Below are positions 11,950 through 22,275 of a DNA stretch of 64,000 nt, in pieces. Origin of the DNA: Torreya grandis (taxonomy: Eukaryota > Streptophyta > Pinopsida > Cupressales > Taxaceae); contig JARHVA010001471.1 in assembly GCA_037957365.1 (NCBI GenBank), forward strand, positions 2,734,501 through 2,798,500. Reading direction: 5' to 3'. The position numbers were made by a program, and so were the translations under genes. The notes under the pieces were generated by a model that saw only the letters and a list, made by a program, of their open reading frames with translations, did not search any database and was not told the DNA's origin. Numbering within the stretch: the stretch's first letter is position 1; every line of letters starts with the position of its first letter.

Positions 11950-12709
11950 CTCTGCTTCAGCTTGGAGCTTGAAGCTTCAAACTACGCATTCTTTCCCAAT
12001 TAACATGGAGGTGGAAGAACGTGGTAAGGCTATAATGATAATGGGTAAGACACATATTGTATTCATCAAAGTCTATAATGTATAAGGGTAGGGACTCCTT
12101 AAATCTAAAACTTGAGGCTTCAGACTGCATGCAACATCCCCAGCGGAGTCGCCAAAAACTATTGCATGAAGCTGGGAGGAAAAATTAACAATGGGAAAGC
12201 ACTGGAGCAGCTCATTCTTCCATAGCAGGATAAATAGATAAGGCTTTAATAATAATGGGTAAGACACAGGTGATGTTTCAATCTAAATCTTGAGGCTTCA
12301 AATTGCACAAAATTACTGTGTCCCTAGCAGAGTCGCCAAAAACTATTGCGCAAAGCTAGGAGGAAAATTAACAATGGGAAAGAACTAGAACTGCTCGTTC
12401 TTCCCAAGTGGAATAAATGGATAAGGCTATAATGATAATTGGTAATACACAGGTGATGTTTCAATCTAAATTTTGAGGCTTCAATTTGCACAAAATTATT
12501 ATGTCCCCAACGGAGTCGCCAAAAACTGTTGCACGAAGCTGGGAGGAAAATTAACAATGGGAAAAAATTGGAATTGCTCATTCTTCCCCAGCAGAATAAA
12601 TGCATAAGTCTATAATTATAATGGGTAAGGCACAAGTGATGTTTCAATCTAAATCTTAAGTCTTCAAATTGCACAATATTATTGTGTCCCTAGCGGAGTC
12701 GCCAAAAAT
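11950..12709 (-). repeat. Leader array of 183-bp units, each with a primer-binding-site copy
   Basis: The boxes CAGCGGAGTCGCCA, TAGCAGAGTCGCCA, CAACGGAGTCGCCA and TAGCGGAGTCGCCA begin at 12141, 12325, 12508 and 12691, spaced 184, 183 and 183 bases. Between boxes the units align well (GGAGGAAAATTAACAATGGG, GATAAGGCTATAATGATAAT, GATGTTTCAATCTAAAT). A partial unit extends to about 11950. On the minus strand each box reads TGGCGACTCCGCT, the PBS type of Tat/Ogre elements. Only the last, at 12691-12708, abuts the 5' LTR as a true PBS should. Confidence 0.85.
12691..12708 (-). promoter_or_regulatory. Primer-binding site (PBS)
   Basis: On the minus strand the LTR end CCCAACA is followed, a few bases on, by TGGCGACTCCGCTAGGGA. 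It begins with TGG, as expected for pairing with a tRNA 3' CCA end. Ogre/Tat elements use a tRNA-Arg-type primer with this sequence (from memory; the tRNA should be checked). Confidence 0.7.
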
Positions 12710-15065
12710 TGTTGGGTGAATATTTTGTCAATCAGCTAATTGATGAGCAAAATAGGTCTCTTCAACCACAATATAGGGAGATTGGTCGACCAAATGTGTA
12801 GGTTTACTACATAAAAAGGGGACAAATCTCTCCTCTCATCAAGGGGAGGTTTCCTATAGATATGCAGGAGCTATATACTATATATATAAGTAGAAAATAA
12901 CACTCAGGGGTAGGATACACAATCCATCTCTCTTTTTATAGAGATGATGCTCACAAACAAAGGAGAAAATCTTGGTATAAACACTAAAGGCACTTATCTT
13001 CTTTCAGAAGTGATCTTGCAGGAAATAGCATGAGTTTTTTTAGGTAGTGACAAGTAACTAGTAAAAAAGGGTGTAATAACTAGCAGCCTGAGATGTAGCA
13101 CAAAGTCTCCACCTCGACTGCCCAAGAGTGAAATACGAAGAACAATGAGGGCACAAAGTCATCCCAAGGCCCTTTACACAAGAATAGAATAAAGGATAAT
13201 GAGGGCACAAATTCATCCCAAGATCCTTTACACAGAAAGAAACTAAAAATACACACTGAAGACAACTATACCAGCACAAAGTATGAAAGTAACTAACTTC
13301 AAGCCATCTTCCCCTTTACTTAGACTAGTTCTGCTTGTTAAATTAAGTAAACAAGAATGCATCTAGAAGATAGCCATGAGAACAATCTCCTAAAATGGCA
13401 CAAGCTATAATAGCACAAAGTCTGCAAGTAACTTGCTTTCTCATTCAGATAAAATAATATGAATAATAATCTGTGCTCAAAGTCTCAGTATTTGCCTTTC
13501 AATTTGGGCAGAGTTTTGCTTCTATAAATGAAAAGATCTCCTTTTCATGAAATAAGAGATTACAATATATAGTAGCCAAGAAAGGCTTGGCGATTTGTTC
13601 CATAGAATGGCCCATGCTGCATTCAATGCCTTGAATGCATTTTCAATTTTGTCAAAGAGGGCCATACTGAAACAGGGTGGTTGCCTTAACTATGGCGTGT
13701 CAATTCATCTCAAATGTCTTTTCCTAGGCCTAGGTCATCTAGTTTGTCACCTAATATCTACGCAGCGGTCCACTTTGCCTTTACTCCAAAGGAGACAAAC
13801 AAACCGTGCCTTTAATGTTTGCAGGCTCAAATATCTACTTTGCAGACTATTCCACCTACTGGAATAACTTTTGCACTGATATTTTTGGCTTTCCCTTTTT
13901 CTACTGCGATTTGAGCTCCCACTTACCAGCTGGTCACTGAGTTAATTCTTTTGTCTTTCTCTAGCTTTGTCTCTTACTGGAATTTAAGCTCTTGGGGCTA
14001 CATTCCCAGCCTTGTTGGCTCTTTCAGGTCCTTCTCTCAATGATTCTTCCCTTTGGCCTTAAGGCCTTTGAATGCATTTAGGTATGCACTTAAGCCTTTA
14101 AAGATCAACGGCTAGTTCATTATCGCAAATTTGACATCTTCAGGCCCGTCATCCTCCTTAGCAATTCCTTCAGCTTTGTTGTTTGATCCTTCTCGAAGGG
14201 GGCCGCTTTTCGCTAATCTTAATAAGTGACACGTGGCATTTTCCAATGTGAAACAGGTGAGGACACTTGGTAGCATCTACTTACTTATAGAATCTTTAGA
14301 CACCTTTTGAGAGTCTTGCAGAAGATGACACATGCAATCTTCCACTGATCTTTAGAAACAATATAGAAACATTTAGGACTCATTCAGTTTCACATGGATG
14401 ATGAAACTTAGCACACTCTGCTTTCTTTAGCAACTCACTCAGGGCCCACCACAGTTCTTATGAAACAAAAGGGAGAGACTACAGATGTTGACACTTGGCA
14501 TGCTCTGCTAAGCTTTTCAAGGGACACGTGGCGTCTTCTGTTGCTTTGTAGAAAAACATATTACAACCTTCCGCTCCTGCCACTTGGCACCCTCTGTGAG
14601 ACTTTGAGAGAAGCTTTTTGAAATAAGCTTTAAAACTTATTAGAAACCTAAAATGTGGATGTAGACACTTGTCACACTTTTCTGAGATAGAATAGGACAT
14701 GCAGCACGTTTCACTACTTTGAAACTTTATTAGGAACCGAGTCCCAATAGATGACACTTGGCAGCTTTCGCTTGACTTTAGCAACTTACCTGGGCACTTT
14801 TTTGAACCATTAAACTGCAAAGCAGTTGAACTTGATGAATTTTGACAAAGCGCTTGACTCTTTGAAGCTTATCGATGATGTTGAACCTTGAATCCGTCAA
14901 ACCCTTGGATCTACTAGTCCCTTTACTAAAAAAGCTTGAAAAAATGAGGAATTTGAAAGCTTAGAACAAATCTTTTAGAAGAGAAGAGAGGGTTATTTGG
15001 CTTGTAAGACCAAAAATAGTTCATGTGATGTCCCAAAAATGAAAAGTCTATTTTTGGGGACAACA
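12710..15065 (-). repeat. 5' LTR of the Tat-like element
   Basis: This 2356-base partner of 6343-8766 has intact TGTTGGGTGA and GGGGACAACA ends on the plus strand. It carries the same ~65-bp inner duplication (about 13138-13240) and the same G-box-like array (14228 GACACGTGGCA, 14490, 14522 GACACGTGGCG, 14751). Divergence from the other copy is visible but moderate, suggesting an old but not ancient insertion. Confidence 0.85.
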
Positions 15066-16216
15066 TACCCTACCAAACACAGTATATCTAGAAATCCCAG
15101 TCCATCACTTCAACAATGAATTTACTTACATAGTTTATTTTATTCAGTTATTCAGTTACTTTTCTATTCAAAGCTTGATCTTTATTGAATTTGCAAAAAC
15201 TAAATCCCATATGGGTTAGAGTTACTTTAACTCATGTTTAATTTGGCACGTGGATTAATTATGGCAACTATATATATTTTTGATTGTTAAAAGATGTGGG
15301 GAGAGAGAGAAAAAGAAGAAAGGAGTTATAAAATTAGAGAACTGAACCACTATTGTTAGTAATATATGTGATGTTTGTCTGAAAATTTTTTATCTATGAA
15401 TGAAAAGGATAATTAATTATTGCATACTTGGATCTGTGTGTTTGAGTATTTGAAGTTGGGTTTTCTATGTGAAACCTTCATTCATATAGTGATTACTTTT
15501 CCATTTAGACAATTCATTATATGTGTTTTATTCTTTACTGGCTCAGCAATATATATGTTTATCTATTTAATTTTTATTGAAAATAGAATTTGTGTAATCT
15601 ATTACCTATTACTATTATAAAATCTCATATTCATAACATAATGATGTATGGATATCAGTCTGCCTTTAAACACTTTCTGGTTAAAAGTGCATCTGAATAT
15701 TTAAATTCACTGAAAATATTCAAGGGAGCTGTACCTTAATTCAGAGGGGAACTAATCTTGATAGTTCACCCATTTTTTGTTTAACTTATTTATTTTTGAG
15801 AGAAGGGTACAGAGTTAAAATAAAATATCTTTACAGAAGGACAAATATGTTAGCCAACAATAGGCTAATGACCATCTATAACTGGAACCCCTGTATATCT
15901 ATATGATGGCCAAATTTGATCTCTATAGATGGGGATGGGGATGGGGTTGGCAGGCGAGGGTAGATATAACATATAGATATGTCATTATAGTCAACACTCC
16001 CCTATATACTTAGTTTGATCTCTAGAAGAACTAAACTTTAACAAGTTTAATCCCTGAACTGAGTGACCCATATAGGATTTATATAAAGGGAAATAAATAA
16101 ATCTATATCAGGGTTGATCTAGACGATTGACCTCATCTTCTTGATGGCTCTAGATAAGTCTCTCTCCGTTCTATATGGTAGCAACTATATAAATCAAATC
16201 GAGGTGAACCTATACA
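15066..16216. other. Gene-free stretch between the two LTR elements
   Basis: Right half of the site interrupted by the Tat-like element. It starts with the second target duplication TACCC. A GAGAGAGAGAAAAAGAAGAAA purine tract lies near 15300. The 66-codon ORF at 15420 has no protein-like features. From about 15780 the sequence resembles the background seen at 22.3 kb. Confidence 0.4.
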
Positions 16217-16221
16217 TGTAG

Positions 16222-16544
16222 TGTTAGGAACCCATGTGACCCCTTCTCTTTACTTTGTTAGTATATTAGTTGTTATGGATGCATATACTTTGTAAGTCAT
16301 CTCGTGAGAATTTTGTTTTATCTCACATTCATGGGAAGTAATAGTTGCTTAGATTAGACTTAGTATATAAGTAAGTGTCAAGGCCAATGAAGGCATTCAT
16401 GAATTTGTTGTATTGAGATTGCTCAAAGGAGGTTACCCTCTTGAAGTGGTCTATAATCAATATAATTCTTTCAGTGCTTCTACTAATTTTATAATTCTAT
16501 TATTTCATGTATTTTTAATAATTTGTTGCAAGAGGATCCTCACA
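16222..16544 (+). repeat. 5' LTR of the chromovirus
   Basis: Starts TGTTAGGAACCC and ends GATCCTCACA. It is nearly identical in layout to 21950-22270, with roughly 8-10 percent differences by eye. The PBS follows directly. Confidence 0.93.
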
Positions 16545-16545
16545 T

Positions 16546-16560
16546 CTAGTATCAGAGCAC
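16546..16560 (+). promoter_or_regulatory. Primer-binding site, initiator tRNA-Met type
   Basis: TAGTATCAGAGCAC matches the common plant retroelement PBS TGGTATCAGAGC, with one change in the leading TGG. Confidence 0.8.
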
Positions 16561-17799
16561 TTTTCAGAGCCAATTTTTTCCTTAAAAAATTATTAACTCT
16601 GTTCTTATGCATAATTCCTGTAAATAATTTTTTAGAAATAACTTTTTCTACTGCATAATTTATTTAAGTATTTTCTTGTAACATAATAATCTATTTTGAA
16701 TCAAGGTAAAAACCTGACCACATAACTATGGGAAGTGCTTGGGTGAAATCCCTAAAATTCATTATGAGGAGTACCATAGGAAGCCCAAAGTAGTTGGACC
16801 ATTAAGAGGACCTGCTAGTGAAATAGGCAATGACCCCTTTCTATTTGAGTAGTTCCCATCCATGAGGAAAACCAAGAGTTGTCACTTAGAGGTAAATTTA
16901 TGGCCATAAAATATGGAGAGTGGTACTCACTTAGATGGAATTGGTAGCCAGAGTGATCTCATTAAACCCTTAGATATCCATTGAAACTTGGTGCCCATAT
17001 CTATCAATGCAGTATATTAGCATCAGAGAATCAGAAAACCATAGTATCAATTCTTCAAGAAAGTATTGGAAGACTTGCCATACTAGTTTTAACATATTAC
17101 TAATAGAGTATCAGAAACCTGCTATATCAGATCTGCAGACTTGTAATATCATTTTCAACATATTCTCAATTAACTCACAATTTTAAAAAAATATATATAT
17201 TTTTTTTACAATATCTCTTCATCTGTAGCCCCATTGATACTCAAACTTTATCTGGACACCTGAAATTCTATTCTCTACGTTTTCTTCTTTAGGTCCCGTA
17301 TCCCAATTTCACTCCTAATTCTCGTAAACCTCAATTTTATCTTTTTCTATGTTTTGCCATAACTTCTATTGTCCGTTTACCTCAAAAAAATTCCACAATG
17401 TTCATCTCCCCATTTTTCTCCTTTGTCCCTCTTTGATAAATTTTCTAGTTTGGCCATTTTCCCTCCTAAAATTACCCTCACCATCATCAATCCTATTCCC
17501 ACTATGCAAAAAAAATAAGTAAAAATCCCTTTAACCCTTCGATTTCACCCAAATTAAAAACTTCCCTTACTAAATGTGTCTTAAATCTAGTTTTCCTACC
17601 CATTCCCAAAAAAAATGCTCTTATTCTGGTCATGGTAGTGACCTAAATAGGATAAAAAAACATGGAAGATTAAATTGTTGCCCTCAAGACCCACATCAAA
17701 GATCTTGATGGAAAACATTTTGACCTCTGTCTTTAACATACCACCATGAACAATAGACAGCATACAAAGTCCTCTTCAAATACAAGGTTTTCTTCTTTT

Positions 17800-18560
17800 A
17801 GTAATTTTTGTGGGCTGAAGCTTAATTTTCCTTGATTCAATGGTGCAGATCTGACCAAATGGATCTATCAGGTAGAACAATATTTTAGCTACATAATACT
17901 TTTGATGCCAACAAGGTCCTGCTTGCATCTTTTCACTTAGAACATGAATCCCTTAAATGGTATCATTGGTATACCAAGACTCATGATGAGCCCATATGGA
18001 TTGATTTTAACACCCTCATTTTGCAACGGTTTGGTCCTAGTGCTTTTTATGACTTCATTGGAACACTCACTAAACTTTTCCAGACAGAAACCATGAGATT
18101 ATCAAGTAAAATTTGAAAAATTGGCCAATCACACAGAAAGATTGTCTAATGAATTCTTTAGGAGTTGCTTTGTCAGTGGACTGAAGGATGCAATTTAATC
18201 AAAGGTCAAAATGTTCCAGCCCAACACAATGATGGAAGCCCTAGGGTTGGCTAAGTTGGCAGAGGACAAGACCACAACTCAATAGCAATTCAAATCCAAT
18301 TTTGCTCCATTTAGAAATACAACTCTACAATGATCTCAAACAACACCAGCCCCTAGAACCACTCCTATCAAGCGTTTGACTAAAGCAAAGATACGAGCTT
18401 GTAGAGAAAAAGGACTTTGTTATAATTGTGATGACAAATTCACTCAAGGACATCGATGTGTAGAGCAAAAGCTCTACCTACTGGATGTAGATTCTCTACC
18501 CAAAACTAATGTTTTGAAAGATGTTCAGGATATAGTAGATGATTCAAAAGAAGATCCATA
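17800..18560 (+). pseudogene. Chromovirus gag with zinc knuckle
   Basis: Reading with stops: FNGADLTKWIYQVEQYF (~17840-17890), then KFEKLANHTERLSNEFF and CFVSGLKDAI (~18110-18195), the standard Ty3 gag core. A clean 61-codon stretch at 18376 carries CYNCDDKFTQGHRC, the chromovirus-type knuckle (C-x2-C-x7-H-x-C). The 16.6-17.8 kb leader holds no clear coding sequence. Confidence 0.8.
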
Positions 18561-18639
18561 AATTGTGGAACCTACTTCTCAGGAAGACCAACTAGAGATC
18601 TCTCCATGCCTTAGCATGAGCCACCACCCCAAAAACCAT

Positions 18640-18945
18640 GCAGGTTAGGGGTTGTTTGAAGAAGCTCCCTCTCACAATACTCATTAATTTAGGTATCACT
18701 CATAACTTCATTGACCCTCAAATCACCAAATAGGCTAATTATTTTATCCTTCCTTGTTTCAAATTTGAAGTCATGATTGCCAATGGGGGCACATTACCTT
18801 GAAAAAGGAGGTGTCACAATGTGTGTATCTCTATTGGAGATTATAGCTTGCATTCTGACATGTTTACCTTACCCTTAGGTGGATGTGATGTTTTGGGAGC
18901 CCAATGGTTACGTACATTTAGACCCATCTTATGAGAATTTTCTAA
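18640..18945 (+). pseudogene. Chromovirus aspartic protease remnant
   Basis: The active-site segment reads LINLGITHNFIDPQ, where the family has DSG-THNFI; here Asp-Ser has become Asn-Leu, so the catalytic Asp is lost. Further on come SDMFTLPLGGCDVLGAQWL, the conserved second half of the domain, and a stop near 18932. Confidence 0.75.
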
Positions 18946-18952
18946 ACTTTGG

Positions 18953-19980
18953 ATGTGGTTTTTAGACAATGTGCAAAAACACACATTGAAAGGCTTACAA
19001 CCAGGATCTCTCAGCATCATCAGTTCATATCACATGGAAAAGATTTTTAAGAAGAATTCACAAAGCATCATTTCCCAACTCTATTATATTCAAATGCAAC
19101 CATCAACGGTCTCCACTTCTCCTTCTGATCTACAAACCATTCTACAAAGGTATGCATGTGTCATTGCTAAACCAGTGGGATTGCCACCTTCACGACGAGA
19201 GGACCACCATATTCGTCTCCTTTCTAGAAGCACTATTCCCAACATTAGGCCCTATCGCTAACCTTTTCAATAAAAGACTGAGATCAAAATGCTCATTCAA
19301 GACTTATTGAAGCAAGGCATTATTTGCCCCAGTACCAACCCATATTCTTCCCTAGTTATCTCATTCTAAAAAAAAGATGGGTCATGACATCTTTGTATTG
19401 ACTTATGTGTACTTAATCGCATCACCATCAAGGATAAGTTTTTGATCCATATTATTGATGAGCTTCATGGTGCTCACTTTTCTCCAACTTAGAACTCCAC
19501 TTTGGATATCACCAGATCTGGCTTCATGAGAATGATACCCTAAAAACAATGTTTCACACACATGATAGCCATTATGAGTTTTTGGTCATGCCCTTTGGCC
19601 TCACTAATGCTCCTTCAACATTCCATAAATTATTGAATAAAATATTCCAGCCCTACCTATGGAAATTCATTCTAGTCTTCTTTGATGATATCCTCATCTA
19701 TAGTAAAACATGGTCTGAACATCTCCAACATAAGAAGCTCACACTACAACTTCTCTCTGATCATCATCTCTATGAAAAATAGTCCAAATGTGTTTTTGGC
19801 TAGGATGAAGTGGAGTTTCTCAGACATATCATTTCAACCCAAGGGGTTTGGGTGGATCCCAAAAAAATAGCTACCATGACAAATTGGCCTCATCCTCAAA
19901 CACTCAAGAGCGTCTGTGGTTTTTTGTGGCTGACTGGATACTGTCATAAGTTTGTCAAGAATTATGGAAAGATTGTAGCT
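18953..19980 (+). pseudogene. Chromovirus reverse transcriptase remnant
   Basis: The linker and RT start at 18953 and lead to LPPSRREDHHIRLL (family: LPPxRxxDHxIxL). Then come KQGIICPSTNPYSS, KDGS and CVLNRITIKDKF with stops. A clean 77-codon piece at 19549 has FLVMPFGLTNAPSTF and VFFDDILIYSKTW, the FxDD catalytic box, then EFLRHIISTQGVWVDPKK. At least five stops break the frame, so it is non-functional. Confidence 0.9.
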
Positions 19981-20039
19981 CTACTGATAACTATGTTGAA
20001 AAAAAGATGTTTTTACATGGACACAAGCTGCTAAGTGTG

Positions 20040-20518
20040 CATTTGAAGAATTGAAACAAGTTGTGTGTACTACCACTGTTCTAGCTATACCATATTTTAC
20101 CAAGACCTTCACTATCAAAAGTGATACTTGCGATAATGGCCTTGATGTTGTTCTCCTCCAAGAAGGATGCCCCATTGCATTCACCAGGAAAGCCCTTTTT
20201 GGAAAGAATTTATTACTCTCTACTTATGAGAAGGAAATGATGTCCATTTTACATGCAGTATAGTAGTGGCAGCCATACCTACTAGGAAATCATTTTTGCA
20301 TCAAAATCGATCATTAGAGTTTGAAATATTTCTTGGAACAACGAGTCTCTACCCCATCACATATTTGGGTCAGGAAACTCATGGGTTATGACTATGAGAT
20401 CACTTATAAGAAGGGTAAGGACAATATTGTGGTTGATGCTCTGTCTCGTACATTTACAGACCAAGATTATTTCTCAGCTATTTCCATGCCTATTCTAAAT
20501 TGGTTGGACATTTTATAA
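20040..20518 (+). pseudogene. Chromovirus RNase H remnant
   Basis: Pieces IPYFTKTFTIKSDTCDNGLD, STYEKEMMSILHAV, then a stop, and KKGKDNIVVDALSRTF match Ty3 RNase H from its first catalytic Asp (SDTCDNGLG in relatives) to the DALSR end. Confidence 0.88.
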
Positions 20519-20519
20519 C

Positions 20520-21405
20520 AGGGGTATGTTACTGACTCCTCATTATCTCAAATGATTCAACAATTGGCCACTAACCTCTCTGCAGTACCCCATTATTCTT
20601 GGGATGGTGCTTCTTTGAGATATAAATTTCATTTGGTGCTTCCCTAGAGCACAGATCTTCAACAAGTATTATATGAACTCCATGCTTCTCTATTTGTAGG
20701 GCACTTAGGGTTTCTCAAAACTTATGAGCGGGCATGCCACATCTTCTTTTGGAAGGAAATGAAAAAGATAATTAGATAGATGGTGGTTGAATGTGATACT
20801 TTCCAATGCAACAAGAGTGAAACAATACTCATCCCTGGGTTGTTCATACCCTTGCCAATCCCTACCAAGGTTTGGATATATATTTTAATGGATTTCATTG
20901 AGGGGCTCTCTAAATTTGGAGGGAAAATAGTGATCTTGGCTGTGGTTGATCACCTCTCCAAATATAGTCATTTTAATGCCCTTATCCATCCTTATACTGC
21001 CTCTACAGTCACACAAATTTTCTTGGACCAAATTTTTTGTCTTCATGGCATTCCTTCTTCCATTGTCTCAAATCATGATGCAACCTTCACCAGCCATTTT
21101 TGGACAAAACTATTTTGATGCACCGACACCCAATTGAAGATGAGTTCTGGGTATCATCCACAAATGGATGGCTATCCTGAAATTGTCAATAAATGCTTGG
21201 AAACTTTCCTTCGTTGCTTCACCTCAAAACAACAATATCAGTGGGCAAAGTGGCTCCCTCTCGCCGAATGGTGGTACAAAACATTCTACCACACTTCAAC
21301 TAAAATGAATCCATATGCAGCAGTCTATGGTCAAGCACCACTAGTGCTCCTTTCATACACCCCCAATAGTTCACCAATTCAAGTGGTCAACACACTTCTT
21401 TGAAC
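20520..21405 (+). pseudogene. Chromovirus integrase remnant
   Basis: The zinc-binding region spans about 20690-20815 (HLGFLKTYERACHIFFW, then CDTFQCNK). The catalytic core includes MDFIEGLSKFGG, VVDHLSKYSHF, HGIPSSIVSNHDATFTSHFW, then GYHPQMDGYPEIVNK. The D-D-E residues are recognisable, but the common SDRD is SNHD. Two stops break the core, which ends in YHTSTKMNPYAAVYGQAP. Confidence 0.88.
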
Positions 21406-21920
21406 CCAGGATCAGATCATCAACACCCTGCAAGACAATCTTCATATGGCACAAAATAGAATGAAACAATAGGTTGATCAACACTATTCTTAGTGCACCT
21501 TTCAAGTAGGTGATATGGTTTTTCTTTTTTTAGCCATACAATAAATCCTCCCTAAAATTCAAAGGGCATCATAAGCTAGCTCCCAAGTTCTATGGGCCAT
21601 ATAAGGTTCTCCAAAATATTGGGTCAGTTGCTTATAAGTTGGAACTCCTACCTTCTTCCCAAGTTCATCCAGTATTTCATGTCTCTTGTCTGAAGAAAGT
21701 TCTTGGCACAAACATCAGATTACAGACTATTTTACCATAATTTGATAAAGAAGGATTCATCCTTCTTGAGCTAGAGGCAATCTTGGACAGGCACACATGC
21801 CAACTTTGCTTCCGCTCCATCACAGAGGTATGAATTCAGTGGCATGGAATGCAACCCAAGGATGGTACATGGGAACCACTCTTTCAAATTAAGTACCTAT
21901 TCCCACATCTGAAGCTTTGA
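21406..21920 (+). pseudogene. Integrase C-terminus and chromodomain-like tail
   Basis: After the GPYKVL-like region (about 21595) the reading ends with QWHGMQPKDGTWEPLFQIKY then FPHLKL and a stop at about 21917. The W-hG-x-x-x-x-DGTWEP pattern is the end of a retroelement chromodomain, which targets integration to heterochromatin in chromoviruses. Several stops are present. Confidence 0.7.
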
Positions 21921-21937
21921 GGATCAAGATTTTGTAA

Positions 21938-21949
21938 AGAGGGAAGGAA
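21938..21949 (+). promoter_or_regulatory. Polypurine tract
   Basis: AAGAGGGAAGGAA immediately before the 3' LTR, the expected primer for plus-strand synthesis. Confidence 0.85.
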
Positions 21950-22270
21950 TCTTAGGAACCCGTCTGACCCCTTCTCTTTACTTTGTTAGTATATTAGTTT
22001 CTATGGATTCATATGCTTTGTAAGTCATCTTGTGCGCATTTTTTTTATCCCACATTCATGGGAAGTAATAGTTGCTTTCATTAGACTTAGTATATAAGTA
22101 AGTGTTGAGGCCAATGAAGCATCCATGAATTTATTGTATTGTGCTTGCTCAAAGGAGGTTGCCCCCTCAAAGTGATCTGCAATCAATATAATCCTTTCAG
22201 TGCTTCTACTAATTTTATAATTAAGATATTTCATGCAATTTTATTAATTTATTGCAGGATGATCCTCACA
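21950..22270 (+). repeat. 3' LTR of the chromovirus
   Basis: Starts TCTTAGGAACCC (TG changed to TC) and ends GATCCTCACA, followed by the exact target duplication TGTAG. Confidence 0.93.
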
Positions 22271-22275
22271 TGTAG

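Larger units (their letters stand above)
6343..15065 (-). mobile_element. Tat/Ogre-like Ty3 LTR retrotransposon lacking RT and integrase
   Basis: Two direct repeats of about 2.4 kb (6343-8766 and 12710-15065) flank a 3.9 kb interior. The ends match the TG...CA rule: read on the minus strand the LTR runs TGTTGTCCCC ... TCACCCAACA, although the lower copy has lost one terminal base match. The likely target duplication is TACCT before 6343 and TACCC after 15065. The primer site, gag, protease and RNase H all read on the minus strand, so the 5' LTR is the high-coordinate copy. Long LTRs, a TGGCGACTCCGC-type primer site and an RNase H of the AEYESLLLGL kind suggest the Tat/Ogre lineage (inference). 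There is no room for RT or integrase: the protease end is only ~200 bases from the RNase H start. It was probably a non-autonomous element. Confidence 0.85.
16222..22270 (+). mobile_element. Ty3 chromovirus LTR retrotransposon, complete but mutated
   Basis: LTRs of about 322 bases (16222-16544 and 21950-22270) bound a 5.4 kb interior. The target duplication TGTAG is exact at 16217-16221 and 22271-22275. The PBS is TAGTATCAGAGCA (about 16547-16559, initiator Met tRNA type). The polypurine tract GAGGGAAGGAA lies just before the 3' LTR. Gag, zinc knuckle, protease, RT, RNase H, integrase and a chromodomain-like tail follow in the usual Ty3 order. At least 20 stops or shifts disable it. Confidence 0.95.

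Noticed and set aside
11950..12709. Evenly spaced repeats resembling a CRISPR array
   Set aside because: The whole 183-base unit is repeated, not short repeats with unique spacers, and the array sits beside an LTR as an element leader.
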